Assembly (NCBI GenBank): GCA_963784995.1
Contig: CAWATZ010000001.1
Span: forward strand, 558,001-622,000
Direction of reading: 5' to 3'
Length of the DNA stretch: 64,000 nt
From: CAWATZ01 sp963784995
GTDB lineage: Bacteria; Planctomycetota; Planctomycetia; Gemmatales; Gemmataceae
The position numbers and the translations under genes are program-made. The notes below the pieces were generated by a model that worked only from the letters and a program-made list of their open reading frames with translations, did not search any database and was not told the origin of the DNA. Shown in pieces: positions 27,162 through 36,006 of the stretch. Within the stretch, counting starts at the first letter, position 1; each line of letters opens with the position of its first letter.

Positions 27162-28478
27162 TCACGTCAAATTCGTCAGCGGCCCGTCGCCGCACAAGTT
27201 CGGATTGCCAAACGTCTTGATCCGGTGTCCCATCGCGTGGGCCAGCGCCAGCAGCAGACGGTTGTGCGGCACCTTCGGATACTTCAGCGCCCGGCCCATG
27301 CGGAAATCGAGCCCGTTGCCGACCAGCACGAAGGGGATGTCGTTGAGCGTGTGCGAGTTGCCCTTGCCCAGCTCGTTGGTCCAGACCAGCAGCGTGTTGT
27401 CCAGCAGGCTGCCGCTGCCGCCCGGCTCGGGAGTCTCGGCCAGGCGGCGGGCCAGGTAGGCCAGCTGCTCGCAGTACCAGCGATTGATCCGCGTCAGTTT
27501 GTCCACCGCTTCCTTGTCGCTGTCGGGATGGTGGGACAGCTCGTGGTGCCCCTCGTTGATCTTCAGCCAGCGCATCCGGGCCCCGCCGACCGAGTTGGTG
27601 ATCTGGAACGTCGCCACCCGGGCGAAATCCGCGGCAAAGCTGTTGACCAGCAGGTCGATCTGCGTCTTGCTGATCGTCGGGATGCTGTCGTTTTCCTTCT
27701 TCAACCCCGGTTCCAGCTGGGGGACCGCGTGGCCGACGGCTTGCTTGTTCGCCTTCAGCTCCTGCTCCATCTCGCGGACGAACGTGGCGTGCTCTTCCAG
27801 CAGCCGGCGGTCCTCGGCACTGACCTTCTCGCCGACCTTGCGCAGGTCGTCCTTGAGATCGTCGAGGATGCTCTTGAGGTTCTCCTGATCCTTGGCCCGG
27901 CCATAGAGCTTGGCGAACATCTGATACGGGTCATCGATCGGAGCGATTGGCTTGTTCGGTCCCGCATAGGACATCCGCGTCCAGGTGTCCGCACGGTCCG
28001 GCACCATCACGCCGAACTCGAGGGAGCCGAAGCGCGTGCGGGTCGCCGGGTTGCTTTGCAGATGGTGCTTGATTTCCTGATCGATGGAGATGCCGCTGGA
28101 CCAGCCGGCCGGGGTATCGGAGCCGCCCTGGATGTTACCGGGGAACAGCTCAATGCCCGTGAGCAGACAGCCGATGCCGCGCATGTGGGCGTCGCCGTCG
28201 CCGCGGAGCTTGTCGCAGACGCCGTGCAGTGTCAAGGTGCGCTCCTTGAACGGCTCCAGCGGCTTGAGGATCTCCTTGAACGTCGTGAGCTTGCCCTCGC
28301 TGTCGGGCCAGAAGGCGGAGGGAAACACCCCGTTGGGACTGAACATGACCACCAGCCGCTGCTTGCGGCGCTGCTGGTTGGCAAAGCCGAGACTGGGCAA
28401 GTTCAGGATGAACGGCAAGGCGGCGCTGCCGATTCCCAGGTCGCGGATGAACTCACGTCGCGTTCTTGTCAGGGTCAC
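27162..28478 (-). CDS. DUF1552 family Tat-exported protein
   Basis: 438 residues from GTG 28478 (MTLTRTRREFIRDLGIGSAA, a Tat-like TRREFIRDLG signal). LVVMFSPNGVFPSAFWPD and GAWSS-like DTPAGWSSGISIDQEIKHHL followed by RFGSLEFGVMVPDRADTWTR identify DUF1552, an alkaline-phosphatase-like fold related to DUF1501. It is always paired with a DUF1592/1588-type cytochrome protein, here directly upstream with a 24-base gap. An extracellular polymer-processing role has been proposed in general terms for such pairs; nothing specific is visible. Confidence 0.88.
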   Translation of the reverse strand: MTLTRTRREFIRDLGIGSAALPFILNLPSLGFANQQRRKQRLVVMFSPNGVFPSAFWPDSEGKLTTFKEILKPLEPFKERTLTLHGVCDKLRGDGDAHMRGIGCLLTGIELFPGNIQGGSDTPAGWSSGISIDQEIKHHLQSNPATRTRFGSLEFGVMVPDRADTWTRMSYAGPNKPIAPIDDPYQMFAKLYGRAKDQENLKSILDDLKDDLRKVGEKVSAEDRRLLEEHATFVREMEQELKANKQAVGHAVPQLEPGLKKENDSIPTISKTQIDLLVNSFAADFARVATFQITNSVGGARMRWLKINEGHHELSHHPDSDKEAVDKLTRINRWYCEQLAYLARRLAETPEPGGSGSLLDNTLLVWTNELGKGNSHTLNDIPFVLVGNGLDFRMGRALKYPKVPHNRLLLALAHAMGHRIKTFGNPNLCGDGPLTNLT

Positions 28479-28502
28479 GTTGCTCCTCCAGGCTGCGGAT
28501 CG

Positions 28503-30842
28503 TTATCTCTGGCTGATTTCCTGCTTGCGCGGCTCCAGGGCGGTCTCCGCGATGATCTCCACCAGCAACTTGCGGACATTGTATTGATTCGCCACAAAGG
28601 ATTGTCGTAATTCCGCGAGTTTTCGGGGACCAAAGGCGCGGGCCGGCTGCTTGATCAGGTGATGGAACACCTGCTCGACAAAGGCGTCCTGCGTTTCCTC
28701 GCTGCCGGCCAGGAACTTCGCAAGGTCCTTGACGCCGGCGAACTTCTTGACCTCCCCCGCCTTCGTCAGGTAGGTCCCCGTGGCGTCGATGGGCTTGCCT
28801 TTTTCCTTGTCGCGGAAGCGGCCCACGGCATCGAAATGCTCCAGCGTGAACCCGAGCGAGTTGATCATCCCGTGGCAGGTCTGGCACGACTGCGGGCTGG
28901 TCTGGAGCATCACTCGCTCACGGGTCGTCAGCTTGGGATGAAGGTCGGGCGACAGTGGTGCGAACGCATCGGGCGGCGGTCGCAGCGATTGGCCGAGGAC
29001 GCTGCGGGCCAGGAAGACGCCGCGGTGGATCGGCGAAGTGGTGGACGTATAGGCAAAGGTCGCCATCAGGTATGGGTGGGTCAGCACTCCGGCACGCTCG
29101 CCCTGTTTCAGGGTGACCTTCTGGAAGTCCGCATCGGCGGGCAGTTCGGCGCCGTAGAACCGAGCTAGCCGGCCGTTGAGGAACAGCGAATCGGCTAGCA
29201 GCAACTGGCGGAAATCCGAGGCCTCGCTCCAGAGGATGTCTTCCAGGGACAGTTCCAGCGAGATACGCAGGTCCGAGGCGACCGCCTGGTCGAAACCGGG
29301 AAACTGTTTGAGGTCGCGCGTCAGGTCGGGGACCGGCTCCACCTTGAGCCATTGCAGGAAGAACTGGCGGAGCTTGGTCCGAGTCCGAAGGTCGGTGACC
29401 ATCCGCTGGGCCTGGGCAATCACCTGCTCCTGAGTTTCCAGCTTGCCGGCCGCGGCCGCGGTCAGCAGCTCCTGATCGGGCTGCGAATCCCACAGCCCGA
29501 AGGAGATCCGCGAGGCGACGTCGTAGGCTTCGGGGCCATCGCCAAGCTCCTGGTAGAGAAAGCGCGGCGATTTGAGGACCAGCAGCACTACCCGCTTGAC
29601 GGCCGTTGCCACGTCCTTGCCGCCCTCAAAATGATGCAGAACGTAGAGCTTCTTCTGCTCGGCGGTCAGCGGCCGGCGAAAGGCTCGCTCGGCAAAGCGG
29701 ACGCAGAAATCCTGCAGACGCTCCCGGCGATCCGAAGCACTATCCCGGACGCCGCTCAACTCGGCCAGGTTGGCGAGGACGTACCCGGCGGCCTCGATGG
29801 CCGCTTCGGTCGTGGCCTGCTCCCAGGCCTTGGAAACCGACGTGCCGCGCTCGTAGCCGATGCTGCGGTCGTCCGCCGGGAAGGGGGTCGTCGAGACGAA
29901 CAGGGTGGGGAAGCGATTGGGCGTCAGGTTCCGCTGCGGGATCACCTCGGCAACGCGATTGGGCCTCTTCCACTCCAGCGCGATCGATGCCTTGACGGCC
30001 TTCTTGGGCTTGTTCTTCTTGGAGTCGTCCACGCCCTGCTTGGCCTTGGAGAACTCCAGACGCAGCGGATAGGCCCGGCCGCCCAGCAGGAAGAGCGAGC
30101 CGCGATACTCGGTGTCGCTGCCCGACTTCACGAAGGCGTCGATCAGCGGCTTGCGGGTATCGTTGACCCACAGCCGGGTGGCATGTTCGGTGCGGACGAT
30201 GAACTCATACTCGCCCGACTCCGGCGCAAGGACCGAGCCCTCCCAGCGGATCGAAAAGCCGGCAGCGTCAAACTTGCTCGGATTGGGACTCGACTCCCCG
30301 AAGTCAAAGCGGACGGTCGGATCGATCCGGTCGATGAGGCGCTCGCTGCCCCGATAGTTCCGGCCCTTGAAGTATTCCCCATGCAAGCCACGCTTCTCGT
30401 CCCAGCGGCCCGGCGTGCGGAAGCTGCCGATCAGATCCGCGATGGCATTGCGGTACTGGCAGACCGTGAGGCGCGACAGCTCAAGCCGCGGCGGCTTGTT
30501 GCGGGCCTGGGCAATGCGCGAATAGAAGGAATCGTAGACGTACGCGGCGACCTTCTGGGCGTTCTCGCCGGTGCATTTCTGGCGCGACTCCTTCGGCATC
30601 GTTTTGGCGATGAGGCGGACCAGCTGCTCCACCGACTTGTCGCCGATCAGCGGATGCGGGTAATCGTCGCTGCCTTCGCCCGCCTTGCCGTGACAGGAAG
30701 CGCACTGCTGCCGATAGATCTGCTCCCCGGTCAAGCCTTGCGGGGCGGCGGACGCTCGGGCAGGGAGCAGTCCCGCAAGACCCAGGATCAAGACCCAGGC
30801 CAGGGAACGGAGGCGGAACAGGAGCAGCGGTGCGGTTTCCAT
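28503..30842 (-). CDS. DUF1587/1592/1588/1585-type cytochrome-associated protein with PA14-like domain
   Basis: 779 residues from METAPLLLFRLRSLAWVLIL (signal peptide). First CxxCH at CASCHGKAGEGSD, then DUF1587 (RLTVCQYRNAIADLIG), a PA14-like sugar-binding segment (FSIRWEGSVLAPESGEYEFI), DUF1595/1592 (ERAFRRPLTAEQKKLYVLHH; SRISFGLWDSQPDQELL), DUF1588 (HRGVFLARSVLGQ, with a second CxxCH, CQTCHGMINSLGFTLEHFDA) and DUF1585 at the end. Typical planctomycete length and order. The frame extends upstream to 30986 but the signal peptide fixes the start. Confidence 0.88.
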   Translation of the reverse strand: METAPLLLFRLRSLAWVLILGLAGLLPARASAAPQGLTGEQIYRQQCASCHGKAGEGSDDYPHPLIGDKSVEQLVRLIAKTMPKESRQKCTGENAQKVAAYVYDSFYSRIAQARNKPPRLELSRLTVCQYRNAIADLIGSFRTPGRWDEKRGLHGEYFKGRNYRGSERLIDRIDPTVRFDFGESSPNPSKFDAAGFSIRWEGSVLAPESGEYEFIVRTEHATRLWVNDTRKPLIDAFVKSGSDTEYRGSLFLLGGRAYPLRLEFSKAKQGVDDSKKNKPKKAVKASIALEWKRPNRVAEVIPQRNLTPNRFPTLFVSTTPFPADDRSIGYERGTSVSKAWEQATTEAAIEAAGYVLANLAELSGVRDSASDRRERLQDFCVRFAERAFRRPLTAEQKKLYVLHHFEGGKDVATAVKRVVLLVLKSPRFLYQELGDGPEAYDVASRISFGLWDSQPDQELLTAAAAGKLETQEQVIAQAQRMVTDLRTRTKLRQFFLQWLKVEPVPDLTRDLKQFPGFDQAVASDLRISLELSLEDILWSEASDFRQLLLADSLFLNGRLARFYGAELPADADFQKVTLKQGERAGVLTHPYLMATFAYTSTTSPIHRGVFLARSVLGQSLRPPPDAFAPLSPDLHPKLTTRERVMLQTSPQSCQTCHGMINSLGFTLEHFDAVGRFRDKEKGKPIDATGTYLTKAGEVKKFAGVKDLAKFLAGSEETQDAFVEQVFHHLIKQPARAFGPRKLAELRQSFVANQYNVRKLLVEIIAETALEPRKQEISQR

Positions 30843-31342
30843 TCGCAGGCAATCCAAAAGGGAATACAGGATTCCCGGAGGTAAGGCAGGCACAAGCATC
30901 ACCAGGAAAGCGGGCTCCCGGCCTGGGGGAGGGTAGGAAGGCCGGAACCTGGTGCTGGCAAGTCTCCCTGTAGTTTGATGGGTCACGGGCCGGATGTCAA
31001 GCGGTTGCTCAGCGTTTTGTGGGAGATGAGTGGGCTTTCATGTGGCTGCAGCGGTGAACCGCCCCTTGCTGGCCCGCCGGGCCTGCTTCCGGGGAGGTGG
31101 GCTGGCCGTTGGGAAATGGCTGTTGCGGATTCATGGCTGTCATTCGCCGCAAAGGGAAAGAGAGTGAGGTTCCAGTGAACCTCTGTTTATGCAAGTATGA
31201 TTGTGCCGCGTACGTTGTTACCAGAGCAAAATTGAACCCAACTGGGGAGAGTCGGGCGTTTGACCTGACCTGACGCGACGCGGAGAGGCAAGATCCGATT
31301 TGCCCGGCGCAGTGGCGCTGACCCCATCAAGCTGCAGCGACA
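30843..31342. other. Intergenic stretch without a recognisable gene
   Basis: Half a kilobase downstream of nothing and upstream of the DUF1592 gene (minus strand). No coding pattern, hairpin or clear promoter could be supported. Confidence 0.5.
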
Positions 31343-31471
31343 GATCGCTCGGTTCGGAGCATCCCACCCGACATGCTGCATCACTTGTATTTCGTGAAGG
31401 TGGAGGCGACCGATCTGGCGGGGAATGTCGGCTCGGCACAGACCACAACGCCAGTTGTCACCGATCGATAG
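31343..31471 (+). pseudogene. Remnant of a large secreted (Ig-like) protein gene
   Basis: A short frame ends LHHLYFVKVEATDLAGNVGS then QTTTPVVTDR and a TAG at 31469-31471. VEATDLAGNVG is the typical strand-turn of extracellular Ig-like/Big domains in planctomycete surface proteins. No start or upstream domain is left, so this looks like the 3' tip of a decayed gene. Confidence 0.45.
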
Positions 31472-31591
31472 ATCCCGAAAGCACGGCTGAAGAGTGTTGA
31501 AGGAGCGAACCCAGCCCCACTGAATCAGTGAGGTGAGTTCTTCCCCGCAGACATTGTCGTGGACGGGAATGCCTGGAGCCAGGGACCATTT

Positions 31592-31620
31592 CCCCGTCTT
31601 GAGGCCTCCTCAAGACGGGG
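31592..31620. terminator. 13-bp perfect hairpin downstream of the RNA ligase gene
   Basis: CCCCGTCTTGAGG (31592-31604) and CCTCAAGACGGGG (31608-31620) with a 3-base loop, 16 bases beyond the stop of the minus-strand RNA ligase. No T-run on that side; probable mRNA-end hairpin. Confidence 0.55.
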
Positions 31621-31635
31621 GGCGATCCTGCCGCA

Positions 31636-32697
31636 TCACTCATCGTACTTCAGCAAGAACTTCGGATTGATGACCTTGAAGCTGAGCCGGCCGCCGACGT
31701 CCTCGTCATGCTCCTCCACCAGCGGCCGAAGCACAACGCCTTCCCGCTGCATCTGCGGATTGAGCTTGCTCGGTCCTTCGGAGAAAGCGACCAGCTCATC
31801 CACCGTGTGATTTAGCGTGATTGTGCCCAGTTGCGGGACCACCTCCAGGCCCATCTCACGCAACGCCTCCAGCATCGCCGCATGGTCCAGCAGCCGGTAA
31901 GCGCCGACGTTCAGGACGTTGAACACCCGCAGCGCCACCGCCTTCAATCCGTACTTGTTCTTCTGGATGCCCGGCCCGATCACCTCGGCCTGGATGGCCG
32001 TGTCAAAGCCCAGCCGCTCGCGGGCCTGCCGCAGTTTCTCCTCCAGCTTCAGGCCACGGGCCACACGCACCAGGATGTTGCCCTCGTCCGTCTCGTCCAT
32101 CCAGAGGTTCCGGCTGCAAATGCCGAACTGTCCCTCGCGCACAAACGCGGTGAACGAAGTCCCGTCCAGCTTCTCGGTGACGTAGAACGTCTTGCCCCGA
32201 TGCCGCTGAAGCACCGGCTCCAGGATCTGCACCCGCGTCTCGTCCGTTTTCGGCAGGAAGCCGGGGAAGCCGCCCTTCACCTTGCCGCCCATCCCGACCG
32301 GAATCGGCGGCTCCCACTTGCGGATGCCGAGAAACTCAGTCACGTCGGCCCCTTCCTCGGTGGGGGCTTCCCGGGGCAGGATGGTCAGCGGGAAGCAGAT
32401 GCCTTGCGACACCTGACCACGGAGCTTCACGGTCTTGATGCGGAACCCCGCGGGAAGCGTGAGAGCCCCCTCGGGATCGGTCTGCGCCGGCTTGTAACTG
32501 CTGGCCCGGAGGAACTCGAACTCCGGCCGCTCAGGAAGCAGGGAATCGATCTCACAGTACGTGACTTTGTCGCCGGTCTTGTGCTCGCCTTTCTTGACGA
32601 CGACCCACCAGCCGAGAACACGGATTTTCTCGATGGCGTCGGCGTTCGGAATCGGCTCGACGGCGTTGATGGTCTGGATGCTGGCCAGTTTGCGCAT
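31636..32697 (-). CDS. RNA ligase of the DRB0094/Rnl5 type
   Basis: 353 residues from MRKLASIQTINAVEPIPNAD (ATG 32697; the frame opens earlier but AGAGGT precedes this ATG). An N-terminal OB-like domain (WWVVVKKGEHKTGDKVTYCE) is followed by a nucleotidyltransferase domain: motif I EKLDGTSF with adenylated Lys176, motif IIIa-like ALRVFNV, motif IV EGVVLRP (319-325) and motif V SFKVINPKF with Lys341. This layout matches the Deinococcus DraRnl (Rnl5) family, which seals 3'-OH/5'-P RNA ends, best with an RNA strand on a DNA template. A role in RNA repair is inferred. The opposite neighbour is divergent. Confidence 0.88.
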   Translation of the reverse strand: MRKLASIQTINAVEPIPNADAIEKIRVLGWWVVVKKGEHKTGDKVTYCEIDSLLPERPEFEFLRASSYKPAQTDPEGALTLPAGFRIKTVKLRGQVSQGICFPLTILPREAPTEEGADVTEFLGIRKWEPPIPVGMGGKVKGGFPGFLPKTDETRVQILEPVLQRHRGKTFYVTEKLDGTSFTAFVREGQFGICSRNLWMDETDEGNILVRVARGLKLEEKLRQARERLGFDTAIQAEVIGPGIQKNKYGLKAVALRVFNVLNVGAYRLLDHAAMLEALREMGLEVVPQLGTITLNHTVDELVAFSEGPSKLNPQMQREGVVLRPLVEEHDEDVGGRLSFKVINPKFLLKYDE

Positions 32698-32812
32698 GGT
32701 TACCTCTTCTTGCCTGGGTTGGCAAATGGACACCGAGGATAGGCGGGTGGTTCGCAAAGGGTCAACCCTGTTTCCCCTCCGTTTGGTTCTAGGAAGCGGC
32801 AAGATGGTCGGA

Positions 32813-32818
32813 TACAAT
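32813..32818 (+). promoter_or_regulatory. -10 box TACAAT upstream of the thioredoxin-fold gene
   Basis: GATACAATGTC, 42 bases before GTG 32860; no clear -35. It matches the TACAATG pattern at other starts in the window. Confidence 0.35.
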
Positions 32819-32859
32819 GTCGGGGTGTCCCCTGAGATTCCCGCAGCAAGGAGACCGTC

Positions 32860-34209
32860 GTGACCAAGACGTACCTGTTCGGCATCGTTGCCACGCTCAT
32901 CGCCTCGCTAACTGCTTTTGCCGCGGACGGCGAATCGCTGCCCCGCTACCGTTTCCAGCCCGGTCAGGAACTCACCTTCCGCTCCTCGTCGGTGTTCAGC
33001 CCGCTGAACGAGCGGCAGCGCATTATGCAGTCGAGCGACTGGACGGCCTGGGTGCTGCGAGACAATCCGGGCGGCAGCTTCCGCCTGGTCCTGCGTGAGA
33101 AGAACGTCCTCTCGCAAATGGTCGAGGGGAAAAAGAAAGAGCGGTCCTCTGAGACCCGCTTCACGTACGCCGACGTCTTCCCGGACGGACGAATCCTGAT
33201 GAACAAGACCATTCAGTACCGCGGCCATCCGGGGACGCTGTTCCCGAAACTGCCGGGCGACGCAGCTCAGGCCAAGGCGGGCTGGGAGTCCGCGCAGGAC
33301 GATGACAAAACGACCTTCAAGCCGCTGGAACTGGCCGGGGCGTTCGTCTTCGAGGCCGTCAAGCACTCCCCGTCGGACAAGATTTACCTCAGCTCCAACA
33401 AGTCGAAGTACACCTTTGATGCGGCCAGGGGGTTCGTGACCCGGATGGAATCGGAGAACACTCAGGGGTATGGCTTCAAGGGCAAGGGAACCGGGACAAT
33501 GGAGCTGGTGTCAGTGAAGAAGATGGCGCCCGCTGCCCTCCAGGCGATCACGGATGGTTCCAGCCAGTACTTCGGCGCTGTCGCGGTCTATGACGACAAG
33601 ACGGACGCTGCGGAGAAGTTGTCGCCGAAAGAGGCCAAGATGGTGCTGGCCCAGGCGGGGGCGCGGCTCAAGGCCGCAACCGCAGTGCTCAAGAACGAGG
33701 AGTTCAAGGCTGCCCTGGCAGAAAAGGTTGCCCAGCATGAGCAGGTGGAGACGTCCATTCTTGAGGGTGTCGAGCGCCGGGCCAAGTTCCTGGGCAAGCC
33801 CGCCGCCGACTTCGAGACAACCGGCATCGACGGGAAGAAGGTCAAGCTCGCCGACCTGCGCGGCAAGGTCGTGGTGCTGGACTTCTGGTATCGCGGCTGC
33901 GGCTGGTGCATCAAGGCGATGCCGCAGATGAATCAGCTGGCGGAAGACTTCGCCGGCAAGCCCGTGGCGATCTTCGGCATGAACACCGACCGCGACGAGG
34001 CGGACGCGAAGTTTGTGATCGAGAAGATGGGGCTGAAATATCCAACGCTCAAGGCCGAAGAAGTGCCGGAGAAATTCGGCGTGCAAGGGTTCCCGACCTT
34101 GATCGTGATCGACCAGCAGGGCCGGGTGCATGACGTCCACACCGGCTACTCGCCGACGTTGCGGGAGGATGTCGGCAAACAGATCCGCAACCTGCTGGCC
34201 GGCAAGTAG
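32860..34209 (+). CDS. Secreted TlpA/AhpC-like thioredoxin-fold protein with N-terminal unknown domain
   Basis: 449 residues from GTG 32860 (AAGGAG 6 bases upstream), signal peptide MTKTYLFGIVATLIASLTAF. The first 300 residues form an unknown, mainly beta domain (LPRYRFQPGQELTFRSSSVF), as in other planctomycete exported proteins. The C-terminal 140 residues are a thioredoxin fold: GKPAADFETTGIDGKKVKLA, VVVLDFWYRGCGWCIKAMPQ with redox Cys347/Cys350, and QGFPTLIVIDQQGRV with the cis-Pro. Likely an envelope thiol-disulfide reductase. Confidence 0.85.
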   Translation: MTKTYLFGIVATLIASLTAFAADGESLPRYRFQPGQELTFRSSSVFSPLNERQRIMQSSDWTAWVLRDNPGGSFRLVLREKNVLSQMVEGKKKERSSETRFTYADVFPDGRILMNKTIQYRGHPGTLFPKLPGDAAQAKAGWESAQDDDKTTFKPLELAGAFVFEAVKHSPSDKIYLSSNKSKYTFDAARGFVTRMESENTQGYGFKGKGTGTMELVSVKKMAPAALQAITDGSSQYFGAVAVYDDKTDAAEKLSPKEAKMVLAQAGARLKAATAVLKNEEFKAALAEKVAQHEQVETSILEGVERRAKFLGKPAADFETTGIDGKKVKLADLRGKVVVLDFWYRGCGWCIKAMPQMNQLAEDFAGKPVAIFGMNTDRDEADAKFVIEKMGLKYPTLKAEEVPEKFGVQGFPTLIVIDQQGRVHDVHTGYSPTLREDVGKQIRNLLAGK

Positions 34210-34306
34210 AGGTTATTGTGACTCAGTAAACGAATGTCCAGGAAAAAGCCGTCGGGTGGGCCTTGCTGCGCGCGGCCCACCCGGCCTGCAACAGCGAGGA
34301 ACTCTC

Positions 34307-35914
34307 ATGCGTGGCTTTCTGACCTGCTCGCGGGCTTCGAGCCGTCGTGTTCTGCTGCCGGCCCTGGCACTGGCGTTGCTTGTCGGAACCACCGCGCACG
34401 CGGCCACCGAGACGCCGCCGCTGAAAACCCTTCCCGGCGCCAAACCGCACAACGTCATCCTGATCCTGACCGACGATCACCGCCATGACGCCCTCGGCTT
34501 CATGGGCCATCCGTTCCTCAAAACGCCCAACCTCGATCGGTTGGCCAAAGGCGGCGCTCACCTGCCCAACGCTTTCGTGACGACATCCCTCTGTTCGCCC
34601 AGCCGGGCGTCGATCCTGACGGGTCTGTACGCCCACAGGCACCGTGTCGTGGACAACAACAATCCGGTTCCGCTGGGCACGATCTTTTTCCCCCAGTACC
34701 TGAAGCGAGCCGGCTACGAGACCGCCTTCATCGGCAAGTGGCACATGGGCAGCGATACCGACGCGCCGCAGCCCGGCTTCGACCACTGGGTCAGCTTCCG
34801 CGGCCAGGGCACTTACCTGCCCAATCCTAACGGTCTGAACGTCAACGGCAAGCACGTCGCCCAGAAGGGGTATGTAACCGACGAATTGACTGATTACGCC
34901 GTCGATTGGCTCAAGGGGCGGAAGGGTGACCATCCCTTCTTCCTGTACCTCTCGCACAAGGCGGTCCACATCGACCTGGCGCCGGACAAGGACGGCAAGG
35001 CCCAGCTGCTCGTCCCCGGCTCGATGGCTCCGCGCGAGTTCATCGCCGCCGAGCGGCACAAGGGACGCTACCGGGATGCGAAGTTCACGCCGCCGGCAAC
35101 GATGGCCGACACGCCCGAAGCACACCGTGGCCGGCCCATGTGGGTCCACAACATGCGCAACTGTGTAATCGGCGTCGATTATCCCTTCTACAGCCGGAAG
35201 GACATTGGCGTCTACTATCGCCAGTACTGCGAGACGCTGCTGGCCGTGGACGAGAGTGTCGGTCGCTTGCTCGACTTGCTCCGCGAACGCGGCTTGCTCG
35301 ACTCGACACTCATTCTGTACCTGGGCGACAACGGCTATGCCTTCGGCGAGCATGGGCTGTTAGACAAGCGCACGGCCTACGAGGAGTCGATGCGGATTCC
35401 GATGCTGCTGCACTGTCCGGAGCTGGTCCGGGCCGGCACTCAGGTCACGAAGATGGTCGCCAACATTGACGTGGCGCCAACGCTGCTGGAAGCAGCCGGC
35501 CTGCAAGCCCCGGCGGGACTGGATGGACGCAGTTTCCTGCCGCTGGCTCGCGGGCAGAACGTCCCCTGGCGTGAGGATCTGCTCTACGAGTACTTCTGGG
35601 AGCGCAACCTGCCCATGACGCCGACGCTGCACGCTCTGCGCACGGAGCGCTACAAGTTCATCCGCTGCTATGGGCTGTGGGACACCGACGAGCTTTACGA
35701 CCTGAAAGAAGATCCGCGCGAGTCGCGCAACCTGATCGACCGCCCGGAACACCGCGCCGTCGTCCGTGACCTTCGGAAACGGTTGTTCCAGAGGCTCGAA
35801 GCGTCCGCCGGCATGGCGATTCCGCTTACCCCCGACCAGGGAGCGCAGCAGAACGAGCGCCGCCGGGACGGCGCCCGCGGGGCCGAGTTCCCACCGTCGG
35901 TCATCCGGGACTGA
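34307..35914 (+). CDS. Sulfatase
   Basis: 535 residues; start MRGFLTCSRASSRRVLLPAL, a signal peptide with GAGGAA upstream. NVILILTDDHRHDALGFMGH holds the metal-binding Asp pair; the sulfatase signature LCSPSRASILTG has Cys (about residue 96) in CxPxR, to be converted to formylglycine; YETAFIGKWHMG is the second signature. The C-terminus DELYDLKEDPRESRNLIDRP is standard. It acts in the periplasm on a sulfated glycan. A glycosidase-like gene follows 92 bases downstream, suggesting joint glycan breakdown. Confidence 0.92.
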   Translation: MRGFLTCSRASSRRVLLPALALALLVGTTAHAATETPPLKTLPGAKPHNVILILTDDHRHDALGFMGHPFLKTPNLDRLAKGGAHLPNAFVTTSLCSPSRASILTGLYAHRHRVVDNNNPVPLGTIFFPQYLKRAGYETAFIGKWHMGSDTDAPQPGFDHWVSFRGQGTYLPNPNGLNVNGKHVAQKGYVTDELTDYAVDWLKGRKGDHPFFLYLSHKAVHIDLAPDKDGKAQLLVPGSMAPREFIAAERHKGRYRDAKFTPPATMADTPEAHRGRPMWVHNMRNCVIGVDYPFYSRKDIGVYYRQYCETLLAVDESVGRLLDLLRERGLLDSTLILYLGDNGYAFGEHGLLDKRTAYEESMRIPMLLHCPELVRAGTQVTKMVANIDVAPTLLEAAGLQAPAGLDGRSFLPLARGQNVPWREDLLYEYFWERNLPMTPTLHALRTERYKFIRCYGLWDTDELYDLKEDPRESRNLIDRPEHRAVVRDLRKRLFQRLEASAGMAIPLTPDQGAQQNERRRDGARGAEFPPSVIRD

Positions 35915-36006
35915 AGGCCGGGGGCCAAATCGTGCCGGCGTTTTCCTGACAATCCCCGGGAGCCCTGCGTGGGCCGCACTGCTCGGAACGAGAAAGGACA
36001 GGTGGG

